Below, piece after piece: positions 45,301 through 58,215 of a DNA stretch of 64,000 bases; positions within the stretch are counted from its first letter, which is position 1, and the number at the start of each line of letters is the position of its first letter. The notes under the pieces were generated by a model. It did not search any database, had not been told where the DNA came from, and saw only the letters and a program-made list of their open reading frames with translations. Position numbers and translations under genes: made by a program. Source of the DNA: Sthenelais limicola (Eukaryota > Annelida > Polychaeta > Phyllodocida > Sigalionidae); the NCBI GenBank assembly GCA_942159475.1, contig OW804096.1:129260941-129324940 (forward strand), in the 5' to 3' direction.

Positions 45301-48300
45301 GTATGTATATCATCATTCAAATTACAAGCATGCGTGTATATGATATAGACATAGTTGAAAATATTTAGCTACCGGTAGTTATTGTCCATAAGAAGCTTGC
45401 AAATTAATGCATTTGTGTTAAAATAGTCACATATCAATTCTAGTGAAGTCAAGAAATGGGAGGGAAATACACACATCTGTCAACCTCATTGTCATCTTTA
45501 TTTGTAAGTGATGGACCAAACATCCCGGTTTAACGTTTTAATAAAAGAAAGGGATTGGCTTACCTTGCAATGCCGTTGACTCGACCCTTGCATGTTTATT
45601 TGGTAAAAATGCCACCAACTCCCTTCCATGTGAATTCTCCACCCATGTTGCAATGAAACAGAATTGATGCCAGAGATTTGTTTTTGAGGGGATCTTGTAC
45701 ACATGTTGGATACTGGTTTATCATACTGGGCAAATCCAAACATGTATTGGCACGGAATCTGACAATGGAATTGCAACAGATTTATACCCCGAATAAATAT
45801 TATCACTTCATAAAAATAATGTTTCAGGGGATGTACCTCTTTTTGAGAAGGATACAAGCTTTGTCTATGATTTGTGTCCTTGTGTATAAGAAAAAATACA
45901 CTTCACTTCTTTGAAATGCATTCCGTCATATCATACACGAGATCCCTGCTGGAAGCTTTATGACACAGATCATTTCATTATCTCTCAGAAGTTGCCTACT
46001 ACCCTGTACCCCTGAAAAAAGAGACTTCTTCAGAGCCCATGGGGCCTTCGAATGCTTTATATGCAGGTAGTTGGGGCAGAATCGAAAACACATGAAAATA
46101 TTAGATCTTATAAATGAACACATGTTACAATCTTGGTTTCATTATAAATGATAGTATATAACTGTTATGTACTAAAATGTTTTTAAAACTCAGCGTTGGG
46201 GAAGGAAGAAATGATTTTTTTGATTTTTTTCGATTAATTGTAATATGACAACATTATAAACTGTTTGCAAGATGGATGGTATATTTTCATTAAAACCCAT
46301 ACCAACCCCTCAAGTGTCCTTTTCGCGTGAGGGCCACAAGCATCCAGACCGAATCATTTCTTTGAATAGTGTTGAAACATTTTTACCTGAATGGTAAACG
46401 TACCTCAAATATCTTTCAGTATCCCACTGAACTATTTAAATAAATATTTATTTTGACTCAAAAAGCTATTCCCACAACATTTGTGACCTAAAGAACTGAG
46501 TCAAATATATTGCACGACTAAACCCTCTGATATATTCTTTCTCTACTCCTGTCATCCAACCTTCATTTCAAACTCCCACACATTGGCCCTCGTATACTCC
46601 AAAACATGATGCGTCTAGGATCATTTGCTGTATTAAACAGGGCGATATTTGGATGTGGTGGTCGGTGAAAGGGGTGGGATCCTAGTTAAAAGAAAACAAG
46701 TAAGACCGGGGGAAAGGGAAGGGAGGCGATGTTACATTGTTAAAGAAGGCGGCATGGCTCTTTTACCATGCAGTTTCGAACACTTTCTACACCTTCTGTG
46801 ATCTGTCCTATATATATGTATACGGTATTTGGTGGGTGGTGGTGATCTCTTCACTGACCCTTAAAAATCAAATGAAACCTTTGACACGAGTGATCAGTCA
46901 GCATTCTCAAATACCAAGGCCCTATCATCGGCTCTTAAAGGGGGATACGGAAGATTTTATAAATGGGAGTCTCGCCATCTGCAATAGCCATCATCATTAC
47001 CTATCTCTGAAATCCTGACCATCCGGGCCATCAAAGGTCATCGACACTATTGTCTGTTTCGCGGGTTACGATAGCTCGACACCAAATAATGTATATTTTA
47101 GATAAGTAGGGGGCGGAATAGAGAAGCGATCCCCCGCAAAGGCAGATTCCAAATCGCTTATGTGTGTGCCTTTTTAAGGCTGGGAATACCTGAAGGAATG
47201 CATAGATTTCGTGAATGACGAGTTGCCTAACTCAAGTAGTTAATGGCAGTTTGCTATCTCTTACTCCTACCGCCCCCTCAGTCAACTAGAAGTAAATTAA
47301 ATGGAAGAAATATCGACGGGAGTCGCAGCGGTGAAACCATAACAATTTAGGTTAATCAAACAGTTATTTTGATGATGGACAACTCTAAAGAGCTGTTCCA
47401 GTTTGCCTTTCAGATCCTGACAGAAATAAACACGAGTTGAAGTGATGAAGATCGTAGATTGTCACGTCCGCCATCTAAATATTTATATACAGTTGAATTG
47501 GGGGACGCTTAACATTCTCCCAATCCCCATTACTCGGTTATCAAGTAGAGATGAATGTAGATATAAACAATCAAAAGCTAATAGGAATTGTAAATAATAT
47601 AGGTGAAAATAATGTATTCCTGTAAGGTGTCTCTGTATTTGGAAAGACATATACATGAAACTATACCCCGAGTTACATTCATCCCAGTTATTTAGGAAGA
47701 TAGTTCGTCTGGTGCCTATAAGTATAACTTTGACAGGTAAACATGTCAAGGCATTGGATCCCCACTCTATTGTGTATGCCACTAATAGCATTCCTCTAAC
47801 TCGTAATACTCACATTGTGAAATATTTTAAGCATTTGAGAAGGTATGTCAGCAACCCTGATGTACAGCACTGATGGTTTCACATGACAACAATTATTGCA
47901 CAGTGAATAATAGCAATCTGCAATTTCCATTGTTAATCATAGGGGTGTCAGTTTCAGGCTCCCTAAGCTTCCATTGTGAAGTTTCAAAAGCATACGATTT
48001 GGATTGAGGCAATTTTCTGTTTGACACGGGCAACAAGACTCAAGTCATTTTTGTCACCACTTATTTTTGCCTCTATGATGCTCACTCGAATGATAAATGC
48101 AAAATATGTATAAGTAAATAAATGGTTGACAAGGCATCCGTCCACAAGTACGTTGCCTACGGGAATTCCTATTGGTCTCGCAGCTGATATAACATCAGCG
48201 CTAAGGGTAAGGTATCAGCCATTGTGCGGCATACCGGCCGGAAACCTCCCCTAAATGTATTCCTTGCAATACAAGATCCAAGTATTAGGTAACTTTATGT

Positions 48301-48456
48301 ACTCATACATATTCTTATACACATCTGTATAAACATGTATTCCATCTGTTTTTGAATGAAATACCGTTATTCATAAGGTATTTAATATAAAGGAATATGT
48401 CTATGTAACAATAAGGATCGTAGCAAACTCCTTGGAACGTTTACAATGTCAAATAT

Positions 48457-48808
48457 TGCATAATTTTGTTTTCTTATATACTAATATTTAAAAATGTCTA
48501 CTGTTTCTCTGCAGTCAATCAGGGGGTGGGGGTGGGGGGTGGGGAGGGGGAGTGGGGGTCCCGTCGCGATCCAATATGACGACAGTTCCCTGAGAGACGC
48601 CGTGGACAGCACATCTACTCATCCTGAATTTAACATTTTATGTGGGAGATTTGCAGAATAATATTAAATATCTGCATCTAACCTATTGCCTCGTGTCTTT
48701 TGTCAGCGGATAAACGTCGGTTGTTTGCATAATTTTGTTTTCTTATAAAATAATATTTAAAAATGTACTTTATATATTTCATGAAAACGCCCTGATACAA
48801 CCGACGTT
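48457..48808. repeat. duplicated 40-bp segment plus inverted 12-mers
   Basis: TGCATAATTTTGTTTTCTTA...TAATATTTAAAAATGT occurs at about 48458 and again at about 48727 with three changes. AACGTCGGTTGT (48713-48724) has its exact reverse complement at 48797-48808. It may be remnants of an inserted element. Confidence 0.6.
48522..48559 (+). repeat. G-rich tract (possible G-quadruplex)
   Basis: Seven or more runs of three or more G in 38 bases (GGGGGTGGGGGTGGGGGG, then TGGGGAGGGGGAGTGGGGG). It fits a G-quadruplex motif on the plus strand, in the fibrillin 5' flank about 4.5 kb upstream of the ATG. Confidence 0.85.
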
Positions 48809-51800
48809 GACTATGTAAAAGGATAGTATCTTATCAATACTATATTGATTGGTGGTAATCTTCAGTCTAGATATCACGACTATATAATTGTTGAAATAAT
48901 AGAAAAAATACTTCTTACCATACTATAAGTATTCAGCATTGATCTCTTTAAACGGCCTTGGGAAACGGTAGAGGGAGAATTCTTGTCCAAGTACACCACC
49001 CCTTAATCCAAAATAATTATACTTTTAAAAAGTGTTTTTTTCCACTTGAAATACCAGCATATTATAGAAAACTCATAAAGTACAAGTATACATTAAGCCG
49101 ACACCCATCTCATCCATCATTTAAGTGATACGGGAAGGGAATTAATTAAAGACCTCTTCGCCTATCCGCGACCTAGGGTTGCGTCTTAAATTGCCCTTAT
49201 GCTTGTATAATCCATTGAATGCCAAAATTAATCCACACCTGTTTTGCACTTCAACAGCCAGAGATACCATATTGAAATCTACCTATACTTCCTTCTTATA
49301 GATAGCACACTGCACAATGGAAGTCTAAAAAGATCGTGAAACGTGCTAACGATATTTTAGAAAGACATGCATTCGGATATCATTGAAAGACATAAACTTT
49401 TTGAGGCCATGCGATACTGCTGATATCTCCTAGTAAGTCATTAACTAACGAGCAAGTTCAATAAACGTGTAACAACACACAATAAACATAAAACTATTAA
49501 CAATAATTACCACACAATGTTTTTACTAATTGTGAGCTAAATTCAATGTCTTGAACAACAACATTAATGATGGTTTCTATGCGTGATTAGATGAGTATTG
49601 ATGCTGATAATAATTGCTTGAATGTGCGTATAACGAAGACTAAATAGAATGGATGAAAGTCGGAACTCATACTCAGAAGTGAGTCCACTAAGGTCATCAG
49701 AGTAGGTCTTAGCAATTTATTGGATCTTTCATCTCCAATGGCATTCACATTGATTATGAAATAACAAGAGTTTACCTGGAAAACAACGCCTATTTATTTG
49801 TGTAGAACCTTACTCCAGCACTTTCGTTTTCTACAACGTACTCATTTACGTGGGTGGCCAATGAGAACAGGTGTAACACAAGGGAAAACAATAGACATAT
49901 CTATCTAATTGAGCGGCTATATATTTAGAGGGTAAATTGGGTTCAATATGTAACCTATAATTATAATTTGGTCCGCCTGAAGTTTCTTTTGGCAATTCAG
50001 AGATGCAAACCAGGTAACCAGAAAACCATCCTGCATCTCACGCCCGTATCAAGAGGATCAGAGATCTGGGTGCGATAGCTAAAACTGAGTACCCGAAATT
50101 TTTAGAGAGTAGAATGTGTATCATCCCTTCTAGCACCATTGTATTAAACGTTGGGAGAATAACAGGGGGTAATATTTTTGCCATTGCAAATATCATCGGG
50201 GAGATTAATTTTCAATAGAAAAAAGGGCCCATAAATAAAGTCCTCTAAGACCGCACGTGAACTTCTAGTTATTTATCTCAGGGATAGATCCAAATCTCGA
50301 CATGTAGGAGTATTTGAGTTATATAGAAATAAAACAGTATATATTACAGTTTATGCTAAATGTCAATCGGCACTTGTTAGGTCCAGGTCGCAATTAGGGC
50401 GTGACCATCACAAAATCTCTATGGTGGGATATAGGGTATTGTCATACGGTAAATCTTTGATTTCTTATCAACTCCCTGCATTTACAAACGGTGATCGCTG
50501 CTCAGCATGTCGTCAGTTCGCTAGAGACCCATCAAACAATCAACAGATCATAGGGTTTACCTCTCCTCGCTTGATGATACGGCGGTTCACTAGGGGAGTT
50601 TGCCTATAGGGTTGGTTTTGTACACATTGATCCTCAGATGTTGAGACCCACACGCCCACGCGACTACATATGCTCCTGTTTTCACCATATGTGCGAATAC
50701 CCATTACCCTCGACACATCTGCTGGAGCAAAATGGCCTTCCAGTCACTGAAATCATAAATCCACTGAAGGCATTTCACCATGGATAATTATCATTTTCCA
50801 TGAGAGCTCATGAGATCGTCATCATCCCATCGCTTTCCCTATATAATTATTTCTATAACATGTATGCACCTACTATGGGGGTTTTGTCACTCTTTGAGTA
50901 TATATAATATATATATTAAAATTATTTCATAATTTAGGATGGCAGTGTTCTCAAGATTGGTTCATAGACGAGGCCCATTCGGTAAAATCAAATAAATTAT
51001 GAAATGACCATGGACGAGAATAAATCAAAGGACCAGTGCAAAAGGTTAGGTTACATGGGTTTTCCTATTAGTTTATAGTGAGTATAATATCTTAATTTGT
51101 ATTAATAATTATGTCACTGGTATTTATTTTTGTATGAATATTCATTGATAACAGTTTAATAATCAGTCATAGAAAGAATTCCCTGAAAGTCATGTCTTCT
51201 ATCCAACAAGAAAATCTTAATTCGTTCAAATGGTAAAAATTAGTCGACCCTTAAGTACATACCGAGAAGAAACTAGCACGTCCACTGAGTTTTGGTATTC
51301 AAACTGCGCCCGGAATGCATTGACTCACTGGTTGATCATGCCCTTACCTATTGGTTACACTACAGGTATCTGATCACAATTTGTATTTATTTTGAATTTT
51401 ATTTCACCAATGATTCACCCCTCCTGGGTCCATGACAGTTTTTGGAAAAAAATCTACACTTTTTGTTACGCCCCTCGCTGCATACCTCATACAACAAAGG
51501 GAAATCATGAAATAAACTTCAGACAGAAATGGAGGGGAATATATGTGTGAACGTGTACTTTTTCAAGGGGTGTCAATCGTGTGCATATCAGGGAGGCATC
51601 TAATAGACATTCCTTTGTGTGATAAAAGGTGTCGTCAGCAAGGAAAAATTGTGATATTTTGAACTTAAAATGTACCTTCCCTACTGTAATAAATCTATGG
51701 TGAGTGGTCTCTTGTTTTTAAATAGATATAATGTTACACATGAGTTCGACGTTGCAATCAGTTTTATTATTTGGATTTGCAATAATACCTAAAATATTAA

Positions 51801-53074
51801 AAAGGTTTTTTTTTCAGACTAGCACAGTCTTTCCTCTAAAGCTAAATATTTTAAAGAATTCCCCAGTCCTCAAATCTGAACGAGAACAAGAACAGACCTG
51901 AATACCTATAATCAATGTTTTCTTAACATTTGAATAATATGAATTGGATTGTTTGTGTAACTCTCGAATGGCCCAAACCAATATTTTTTGTCGTATTATG
52001 ACCCACAAATGATTATCAGATATTTGTCTTCTAACATAAATATTACACCCAAGATTACAAGTTATATTATATAATAAATTTATTCTGATTGAAGGGACTG
52101 TCGAAATCATAAAGGTACAATATTTTCGCAAGTATTGTTTAGAAAGCTGAACAGGGTCGTTCCCTTTGGGTTTGGGAGTACACTGTATATCCAATCAAAT
52201 GCTAATCTCCTCATTGTTGGGGTTAATTAAACATATAAAACATATTATATAAGCACTCAATCAATAATCCCGACTGTCTTCTAACGATATGAAATTAATG
52301 CCTTGGGGAAAATAATTGATTTTTGAGTGGCATGTTGGACAAGGCACTCGACAACTTGGGAATATTTACGCGAGGGAATCATCTATTGCTTATATTATAT
52401 ACATCCCGGGCCTTCTTTCTTATCGTAACCTAACTCTAGGTATTTCTGACCATTCACATAAAGAATTGATATGATTAATAAATACCTAGTTATTATTTCA
52501 AATAAACTGATGTGATTTACCCGATGTCGATTTTAGCCATCCAGACATGTGTGTTTTGAATACGAACCATACGGCAAGTTTGTTGTAGGCTGTGCTCATA
52601 ACGTTGGCATGAACATTCCGTGAGCTAAAGAACAGGTGTAGAGTGGACTGATGGAAACTTATTACCCCTGCCTCCAGGTACGTTGAAACGTGCCTCCTTC
52701 CCAGAAGAGCGCACCTACTAGACCGTTGATGGAGATTCGGATAGTAACAGGGTCACATCTTTCAACACTCATCTCTGTTTTCAACTCATAGAATTTCGGT
52801 GTCTATTCATTCAACAGAGAATATTCAGTATGTACATCCCTAAACGCGGTTTCTCTGAAAATGACTATTTGAATTTAGGAAATCACTGTCTTTCTCTAGA
52901 GTTGAACTTCGATGCGTTATTATGCGACATTAAACTTTTCTTGGTATGTTTTGTTCACTGTAAGCTAGAAACGATGCTCCTGGGTCTGTAGAGAATCGGA
53001 TGAATGCCCTAGGTGTTGGTTTTTATTTCCTTGATGTGATTTTTTCTCCTGTATCCTGTGTTTTTGTACCTTGA

Positions 53075-53106
53075 CATATATTATGGAAACCGGATTGAAA
53101 GTACCG
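53075..53106 (+). repeat. left terminal inverted repeat of the integrase transposon
   Basis: It pairs with 58478-58509; the differences are at two positions only (CCGGA against GCGGT). Confidence 0.93.
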
Positions 53107-53433
53107 CTTTATCGCCGACAATGTCGGTAAACCCCATAGACTTAGCATAGCGATGTTTGCAATGTCGGAAAAAGCATCGCCAATTTTTGCGATCAATATA
53201 CCGATGTAAAAAAAAGGCGGCCGATTGTTTTTCAAAGAATCGGAAAGTTTTTTGGACAATTTCATGTGTCGGTCTTTTCCCGAAAATGTCGGTGACCTTA
53301 GTCTGAAATCGGCCGATTGTACTTACAAGTGGAACAATTTGCCGCCTACTTGTGCGCCATATCGGGTTTGCTGTCGGCATAAAATGGAAAAAAAATTGCT
53401 TTTCCCGTCAATGTCGGCAATTTTATGTCATAC

Positions 53434-53738
53434 TTAACTTTGTGCCAACTATATGAGAAAAATCGGCCGACTTGTCGGTCGTGTTAATTTTAAAGTCGTC
53501 ACCCACGGGTTAGTTGGCTTGTCGACACCCCCCCCTCTGGTGTTGACACCATGAATGATACTTGTGCTGCCCCCTAGTGTCCTTTATAAGTTGCGCCCAT
53601 TAACTTTGTGCCAACTTTGTAAGAAAAATCGGCCGACTTGTCGGTGGTGTTAATTTTAAAGTCGTCAGTTGGGTTGTCGACACGCCCCCCAACTATTACT
53701 TGTGCTGCCCCCTAGTGTCCTTTATAAGTTGCGCCCAT
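53434..53738 (+). repeat. left subterminal direct repeats (2 copies)
   Basis: Two head-to-tail copies starting TAACTTTGTGCCAACT (53434 and 53601) and ending TATAAGTTGCGCCCAT. Each contains AATCGGCCGACTTGTCGG and TGCTGCCCCCTAGTGTCC. Copy 2 is shorter because of small deletions. They are likely transposase-binding or regulatory repeats of the element. Confidence 0.9.
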
Positions 53739-54987
53739 ACATATGCTGCCCCCTTGTGTGTGTGCTTTCACATGGTTGCTATTAATTCTAAGTAATGCTC
53801 AACTTACACATTAGTTCGTAACGGTAGCGATTAATCGGTGGTGCCCCCTGACGTATCAATTGAATGTTCGTCAGAACGATACCACTTGGTTGGTAATGGC
53901 CAAATGAATAATTTCTTCCTTGAATCGTTATTGGTTTATGTTTAATTCATCACTTTAAAATTATAACTATTTCCATTTTATTCATTGTACTATTATCTTT
54001 ACATTACTGACGAAACATTGTCCTGTACTGGAAATGTGTTTCTTCAATCGTGATTGATCTGTGTTTAATTCATAATTTTAAAATAAGAACTATTTCCCTT
54101 TCTCCGTTTCTCATGTCCAATTATCGTAGGACTTTCGTTTCATATCGTGGAAGAGGTCATAGTAGCATTTCTTAGGGAGTTATGTCTTACATAATTTGCT
54201 ACGATGTACTAAATTGGAATCGTGGAGGATGTGATAATACGAGAACTAAGTTAGCTGAAAAGACACATGAGGCAGTACTTCCTATTTCTTCTTTTTATTT
54301 AATAAATCAATAATCCTTTCAATTGCCGATGCAGCAGTCCAATCATCTTATCGATCTCTTGCTTTTATTTAATACAACAATAATAATCGTTTCGATCGTC
54401 CAACTATTGTACGTCCTTTCAATTCGTCCTTTTATTCAGCTAAGCATCTATCTACCCCCGATTTATATATAAATATCCGTCTATTTTTTCTGGGCGCACT
54501 TTCGCGACGGCCTCTGTGTGTTGGTTGTCTCAGTTGCTGCAATGCAGAAATTGATAAGTATTAGGAACAACACAATAAAATAAACACAATATTAATGATT
54601 ACGCAGTCACATTAACAATTTTACGTACAAATACTAATTATGAAGTAAACACAACTAATGTTACTATCTTACCATGACTCGAAGTTACAGTGATATCACA
54701 TACCTATTAATCATGGTATTACAAAGTCAACTAATTGGAACGTACACATCGGAGTAATCGGTCTCCTTAATACAAATCCTATTGATAAAGGAAAATGCTA
54801 TGTCTACCATCTTCTCTTTTTCTATTGCCTGGGTATGATCATAAACTGCTTAGCTCGCCTTCGGCGATCGCAGCAGTGCCTTCGCCACTCCAACATTACA
54901 GGGGGAAGAGACTCCTGTGCATTGCCTATGTCTTTTTTATTGTAATTTATGTTATAATTATAATTATGTTAACTACTTTTAATTCAG
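53739..54987 (+). other. transposon 5' region without recognised coding exon
   Basis: AT-rich DNA where the N-terminal transposase exons should lie. No exon with the expected W-H-x-D motif was found. The words LLPGYDHKL, readable at about 54823-54849, recall the family motif DGYDKL but have no usable splice sites, so they were not annotated. Either the 5' part has been deleted or replaced, or its exons are too diverged to see. Confidence 0.5.
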
Positions 54988-55260
54988 CTTGCGCCGTTTG
55001 GATTACCCATACACGGCGCCGTGGACGGATTTTCACGTCACATCATGTGGCTGGAGGCGTGTGTCACAAATCACGACCCTAGGCAAACTGCAGTATTCTA
55101 CTGCCAAGCAGTGCAGACTTATGGCGCACCGTTTTCGCTGAGAACCGATATGGGTACGGAAAATCGTAACCTATGTATTGCACAGAACTTCTTATGGAAT
55201 GGTAGGGAAAGGAGGAACGAACTGCCAGCAGTCATTCAAGGGAGCAGCAACCACAACGAG
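54988..55260 (+). CDS. transposase exon A: integrase core (D2)
   Basis: 91 codons between AATTCAG and GTAATT, phase 0 at both ends. It starts LAPFGLPIHGAVDGFSRHIM and includes WLEACVTNHDP, RTDMGTENRN and QGSSNHNE. The HGxxDGFSRxxxWLE and RTDxGTEN motifs are typical of a eukaryotic integrase-core family (Pfam-type rve relative) found in many invertebrates. RTD carries the second catalytic aspartate. The upstream W-H-x-D segment with D1 is missing. Together with exons B-D it forms a 249-residue open frame. Confidence 0.85.
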
Positions 55261-55469
55261 GTAATTACTAGAAATTTAAGGGTACGAAATTAATCGCCGT
55301 GGTTTAAGTGTCTGAACACAATGAGTAGCATTCAATTATAATGGAAAATTTGGATTGTCTCGCTATCTGTTAGTATGGAAAATATTTGAAAGGAAATATG
55401 TGCTTTAGTGGTTCGAATAATTAGTTATTCAGAATTATGACTGTTATATTCCCTTATTGATCGACGCAG

Positions 55470-55582
55470 CGTATTGAAAGGTACTGGGGGACACTACGTC
55501 TACTTCATGTCGAGCGCTGGCGGACGTATTTCCTTCGCCTTGTCGCACAAGGCCAACTCACATGCTGGGACAACAACGACAG
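55470..55582 (+). CDS. transposase exon B: integrase core (catalytic E)
   Basis: 37 codons plus 2 nt. It starts RIERYWGTLRLLHVERW and ends CWDNND. The RIE...W motif supplies the catalytic glutamate, 39 residues after the Asp of exon A. The 3' splice site is CGCAG. The donor is a GC type (ACAG|GCAAGT), required by the frame into exon C. Confidence 0.82.
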
Positions 55583-55690
55583 GCAAGTATTTATAGTATT
55601 TACCAAATTCTGTATTCTTTATACACAAAAAGACATTCTACACTATCCTCTTAAATGCAGGTCCAAAAAACACAAAGGCCAGTGCGTTTT

Positions 55691-56508
55691 GAGGGTTCAC
55701 GAAACGTGGTCATCAAGCACTCGCCCAAAGGACTAGTAGAGTATAAAAACGACTAGTCGTTATAGAAATGTGGTAGTCCTTACAGTTTCCTCGACATTTT
55801 TCAGCATCTTTTGTTGCAAAGTAGAGAGGCAGGGACAGGGGGCTGACTAATGTATCGGTTAGCATTTAAAATACCTCCTAATTGATAGTAACCAAAGAAT
55901 AGAGAATCTATTTATTCATGTTAAATATTATAGACAAACGTTAAGTTTATCTCGTCAAAAATTAAAAAATAAATGAAATGAATAGGCCTACACATGGAAT
56001 CTCCTGCCTCCCATTTCCAGATATGACCCAATATAAGAGTAGGCTTTTGGCAGAGGGAATCAGTTTTCCCATATGTGGGAAATGACCAGAAATAGCCCGA
56101 AAAAGTTTCGAAATTTTCGAAAAATCATACAAAAAATGTTCCAATTTGCAGCTTGGCCTGAATATACTTGCTGTATATGGTCGAACCAAAAGTACATCAC
56201 CTCCTCTGTCTAACAATATTTCATTTAAAATTATTCATTTTACTTCTAGAAACGTTTACCTGTCCCCACAATAAAATAGTATATCCATTTTCCATCATTA
56301 ACAATAACAGCGTCTGAACCCAAGTGAAATTGGGAAACTCGTCCATATGAATGCAATATTTCGGGAGGAATTTAGAGTAGGTAAAAAGGGTCTATATTCC
56401 CCAAAAACTTCCACTCGCACACAGGATGAGTGGCCTGGTAGGATCTACTAGTCCTTACCAAATTCTGGTCGCCTGGGGCGAGAAGGCGACCGTGTTTCGT
56501 GAACCCTG
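55691..56508. mobile_element. nested non-autonomous inverted-repeat element, 818 bp
   Basis: Lies in the intron between transposase exons B and C. Ends GAGGGTTCACGAAACGTGGT (left) and the inverted counterpart GACCGTGTTTCGTGAACCCT, then G (right), match over about 20 bp with few changes. A further inverted pair, GGACTAGTAGA, sits just inside both ends. GTTTT at 55686-55690 and 56509-56513 looks like a 5-bp target duplication. No transposase was recognised inside. It splits the intron and leaves the splice sites intact. Confidence 0.78.
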
Positions 56509-56779
56509 GTTTTATATGCTCAAATAGTATGTTTCATTCATCTCTAATAATTAATTTGTGTAAGGAATCATGTGAATTGGTTAATTGGTAAAAGAAAGAA
56601 AAGGCGTAACAATTCGTTGTATATACGCGTCTGGACTGTAATGTATCATTCAGTGTTAATTCAAAATTCATGTGGATTTTGACTGCCGTAATACCCAAAT
56701 AAAATAGTACTTTTTACATGCTAGAGTTTGGCGCAAACGAATGACAATACAAACATATTTTAATACTTGTTACTTTCAG

Positions 56780-56931
56780 ATTCCTAGTCGCGTTCTGTTT
56801 CTTGGAGAGACTACAGGAAAATTTGGCGTATGTGCGGAAATCACATAATGCATCACTGATTCGCAAGCAGAGAAACGGTCAAATTCCAACTGGCCGGCCA
56901 ATTATGATGTACCGCTGCCCAGAAATGCATG
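56780..56931 (+). CDS. transposase exon C
   Basis: It reads FLVAFCFLERLQENLAYVRK, then SHNASLIRKQRNGQIPTGRP and MMYRCPEMH. The pattern FCF...LxxVxxxWNxHxIR...GxxPxxP seen in this family downstream of the catalytic E is preserved in outline. It joins exon B in phase 2 (codon AGA across the junction) and ends at G|GTTGGT, phase 1. Confidence 0.8.
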
Positions 56932-57126
56932 GTTGGTATATGTAGCACGTTAGCGACATTATAAGTTCAAGTATTATTTTCCATCAAGTAAAGTACATTG
57001 ATTGCAATAAACAGTCATACAATGTCCAGAAATGTACAGTCACACTAACAATGCCTTATTAGAGCCACTTGTATGCCCACACTCTATTACATTCGGGAAA
57101 ATAATATAGTTGTTGTTATGTTGCAG

Positions 57127-57338
57127 ATCATGTTGAATGTAAACTTGAAGTCGATGTGGCCGAAGTACAGGCATTACGCCGTCGCCTGACAGCAAACAGA
57201 CACATTGACCCAGTGAAACACGGACTGGCTTTGCAAATTTGCCGGGAGTTACAGCTTAATCCACGGCCACCCAGTTGGCGTGAGGCAAAAGAGCTCTACC
57301 GCCGGATCAGGCCAATTTTCTTACAACGCGTAGAATAG
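57127..57338 (+). CDS. transposase exon D: C-terminus with stop
   Basis: It starts DHVECKLEVDVAEVQALRRR, is rich in Arg and Leu, and ends YRRIRPIFLQRVE followed by TAG. The acceptor is TTGCAG and the frame continues from exon C. No internal stops occur over the 249 spliced codons of exons A-D, so this half of the gene looks intact. AATAAA follows at 57738-57743. Confidence 0.78.
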
Positions 57339-57981
57339 TATTGTTCGTATTTATGTTGTGTATTAGTTAGCGAGACCGTGGCTGTAGGTAGGCCGCAATA
57401 TTTTTCAGTTTAGCTATATTGTATAGGTGCGAATTATATTATTGCTGAGGGACAATTGATGGTATGTTAGGAGTATGTACGAGTTCCTCTCTAAGGATAT
57501 TATAACAATCATTTGTATGATTTGTACTTGTTAACAAAGCAGACATATTTACAAGGCAATTTAAGCGCATTATAAATTGTTTGTGTGTATTAAAGTGAGT
57601 GTATATTAGTTTAGTGTACCTATGCAATAAGTTGAGTAAAATATTTAGCGCGTCACACGTAGTTGAATATGCACTTCGGTTCGGTTCAGTACAGGGTTGT
57701 GTGTAGATTACGTGAGTAGAAAATGTTTTTTTTAAGTAATAAAGTATTCATTGCCAATAATTAATCGGTCGTTGTGGTACTTTTTCTTCCCTCTGAGTTA
57801 ATAATATCGGACACAAATTAATCAAAATATTGATCATTTAATAGCAGAGCATTGGCCTATCAGTGTACAACTTGCCTAATACCTAAACTCGGCACTAGCG
57901 ACCATCACAATAGCCGCACAAATAAATATTGTGTATGATATGGTTGTCACTAGAGGGCAGCACTAACCTATAGCAAATACT

Positions 57982-58215
57982 GAATTAAGGCCAGTATCCG
58001 CCAATAGGAGGCAGCACAAGGTACTGCCGATAATCAGTAAATTTTTTTATCTGTCTCCCGATTTGTCGGTCAATTTTGATATCCAGTTTTTATGATGTAT
58101 ATCAAAGAATTAAGGCCAGTATCCGCCAATGGGGGGCAGCACAAGTTACTGCCGATAATCAGTAAATTGTTTCTGTCTCCCGATTTGTCGGTAAATTTTG
58201 ATATCTAGTTTTTAT
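57982..58215 (+). repeat. right subterminal direct repeats (2 copies)
   Basis: Two copies starting GAATTAAGGCCAGTATCCGC (57982 and 58107), containing GGCAGCACAAG, TACTGCCGATAATCAG and CCCGATTTGTCGG. The GGCAGCAC word is the inverted form of GTGCTGCC in the left subterminal repeats, so the two ends share inverted internal motifs. Confidence 0.88.

Larger units (their letters stand above)
45301..53074. other. intergenic sequence upstream of fibrillin
   Basis: No gene, RNA or complete mobile element was recognised on either strand. Local items are a G-rich stretch at 48522-48559 and a pair of duplicated and inverted segments at 48457-48808. Open frames of 60-130 codons have no domain pattern. 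Confidence 0.5.

Noticed and set aside
54795..54880. LLPGYDHKL reading as a possible remnant of the missing transposase exon
   Set aside because: It resembles the family motif DGYDKL, but there is no AG acceptor or GT donor in the right place and the W-H-x-D part is absent.
55962..56216. Minus-strand open frame inside the transposase intron
   Set aside because: It lies within the nested inverted-repeat element and has no recognised protein motif.
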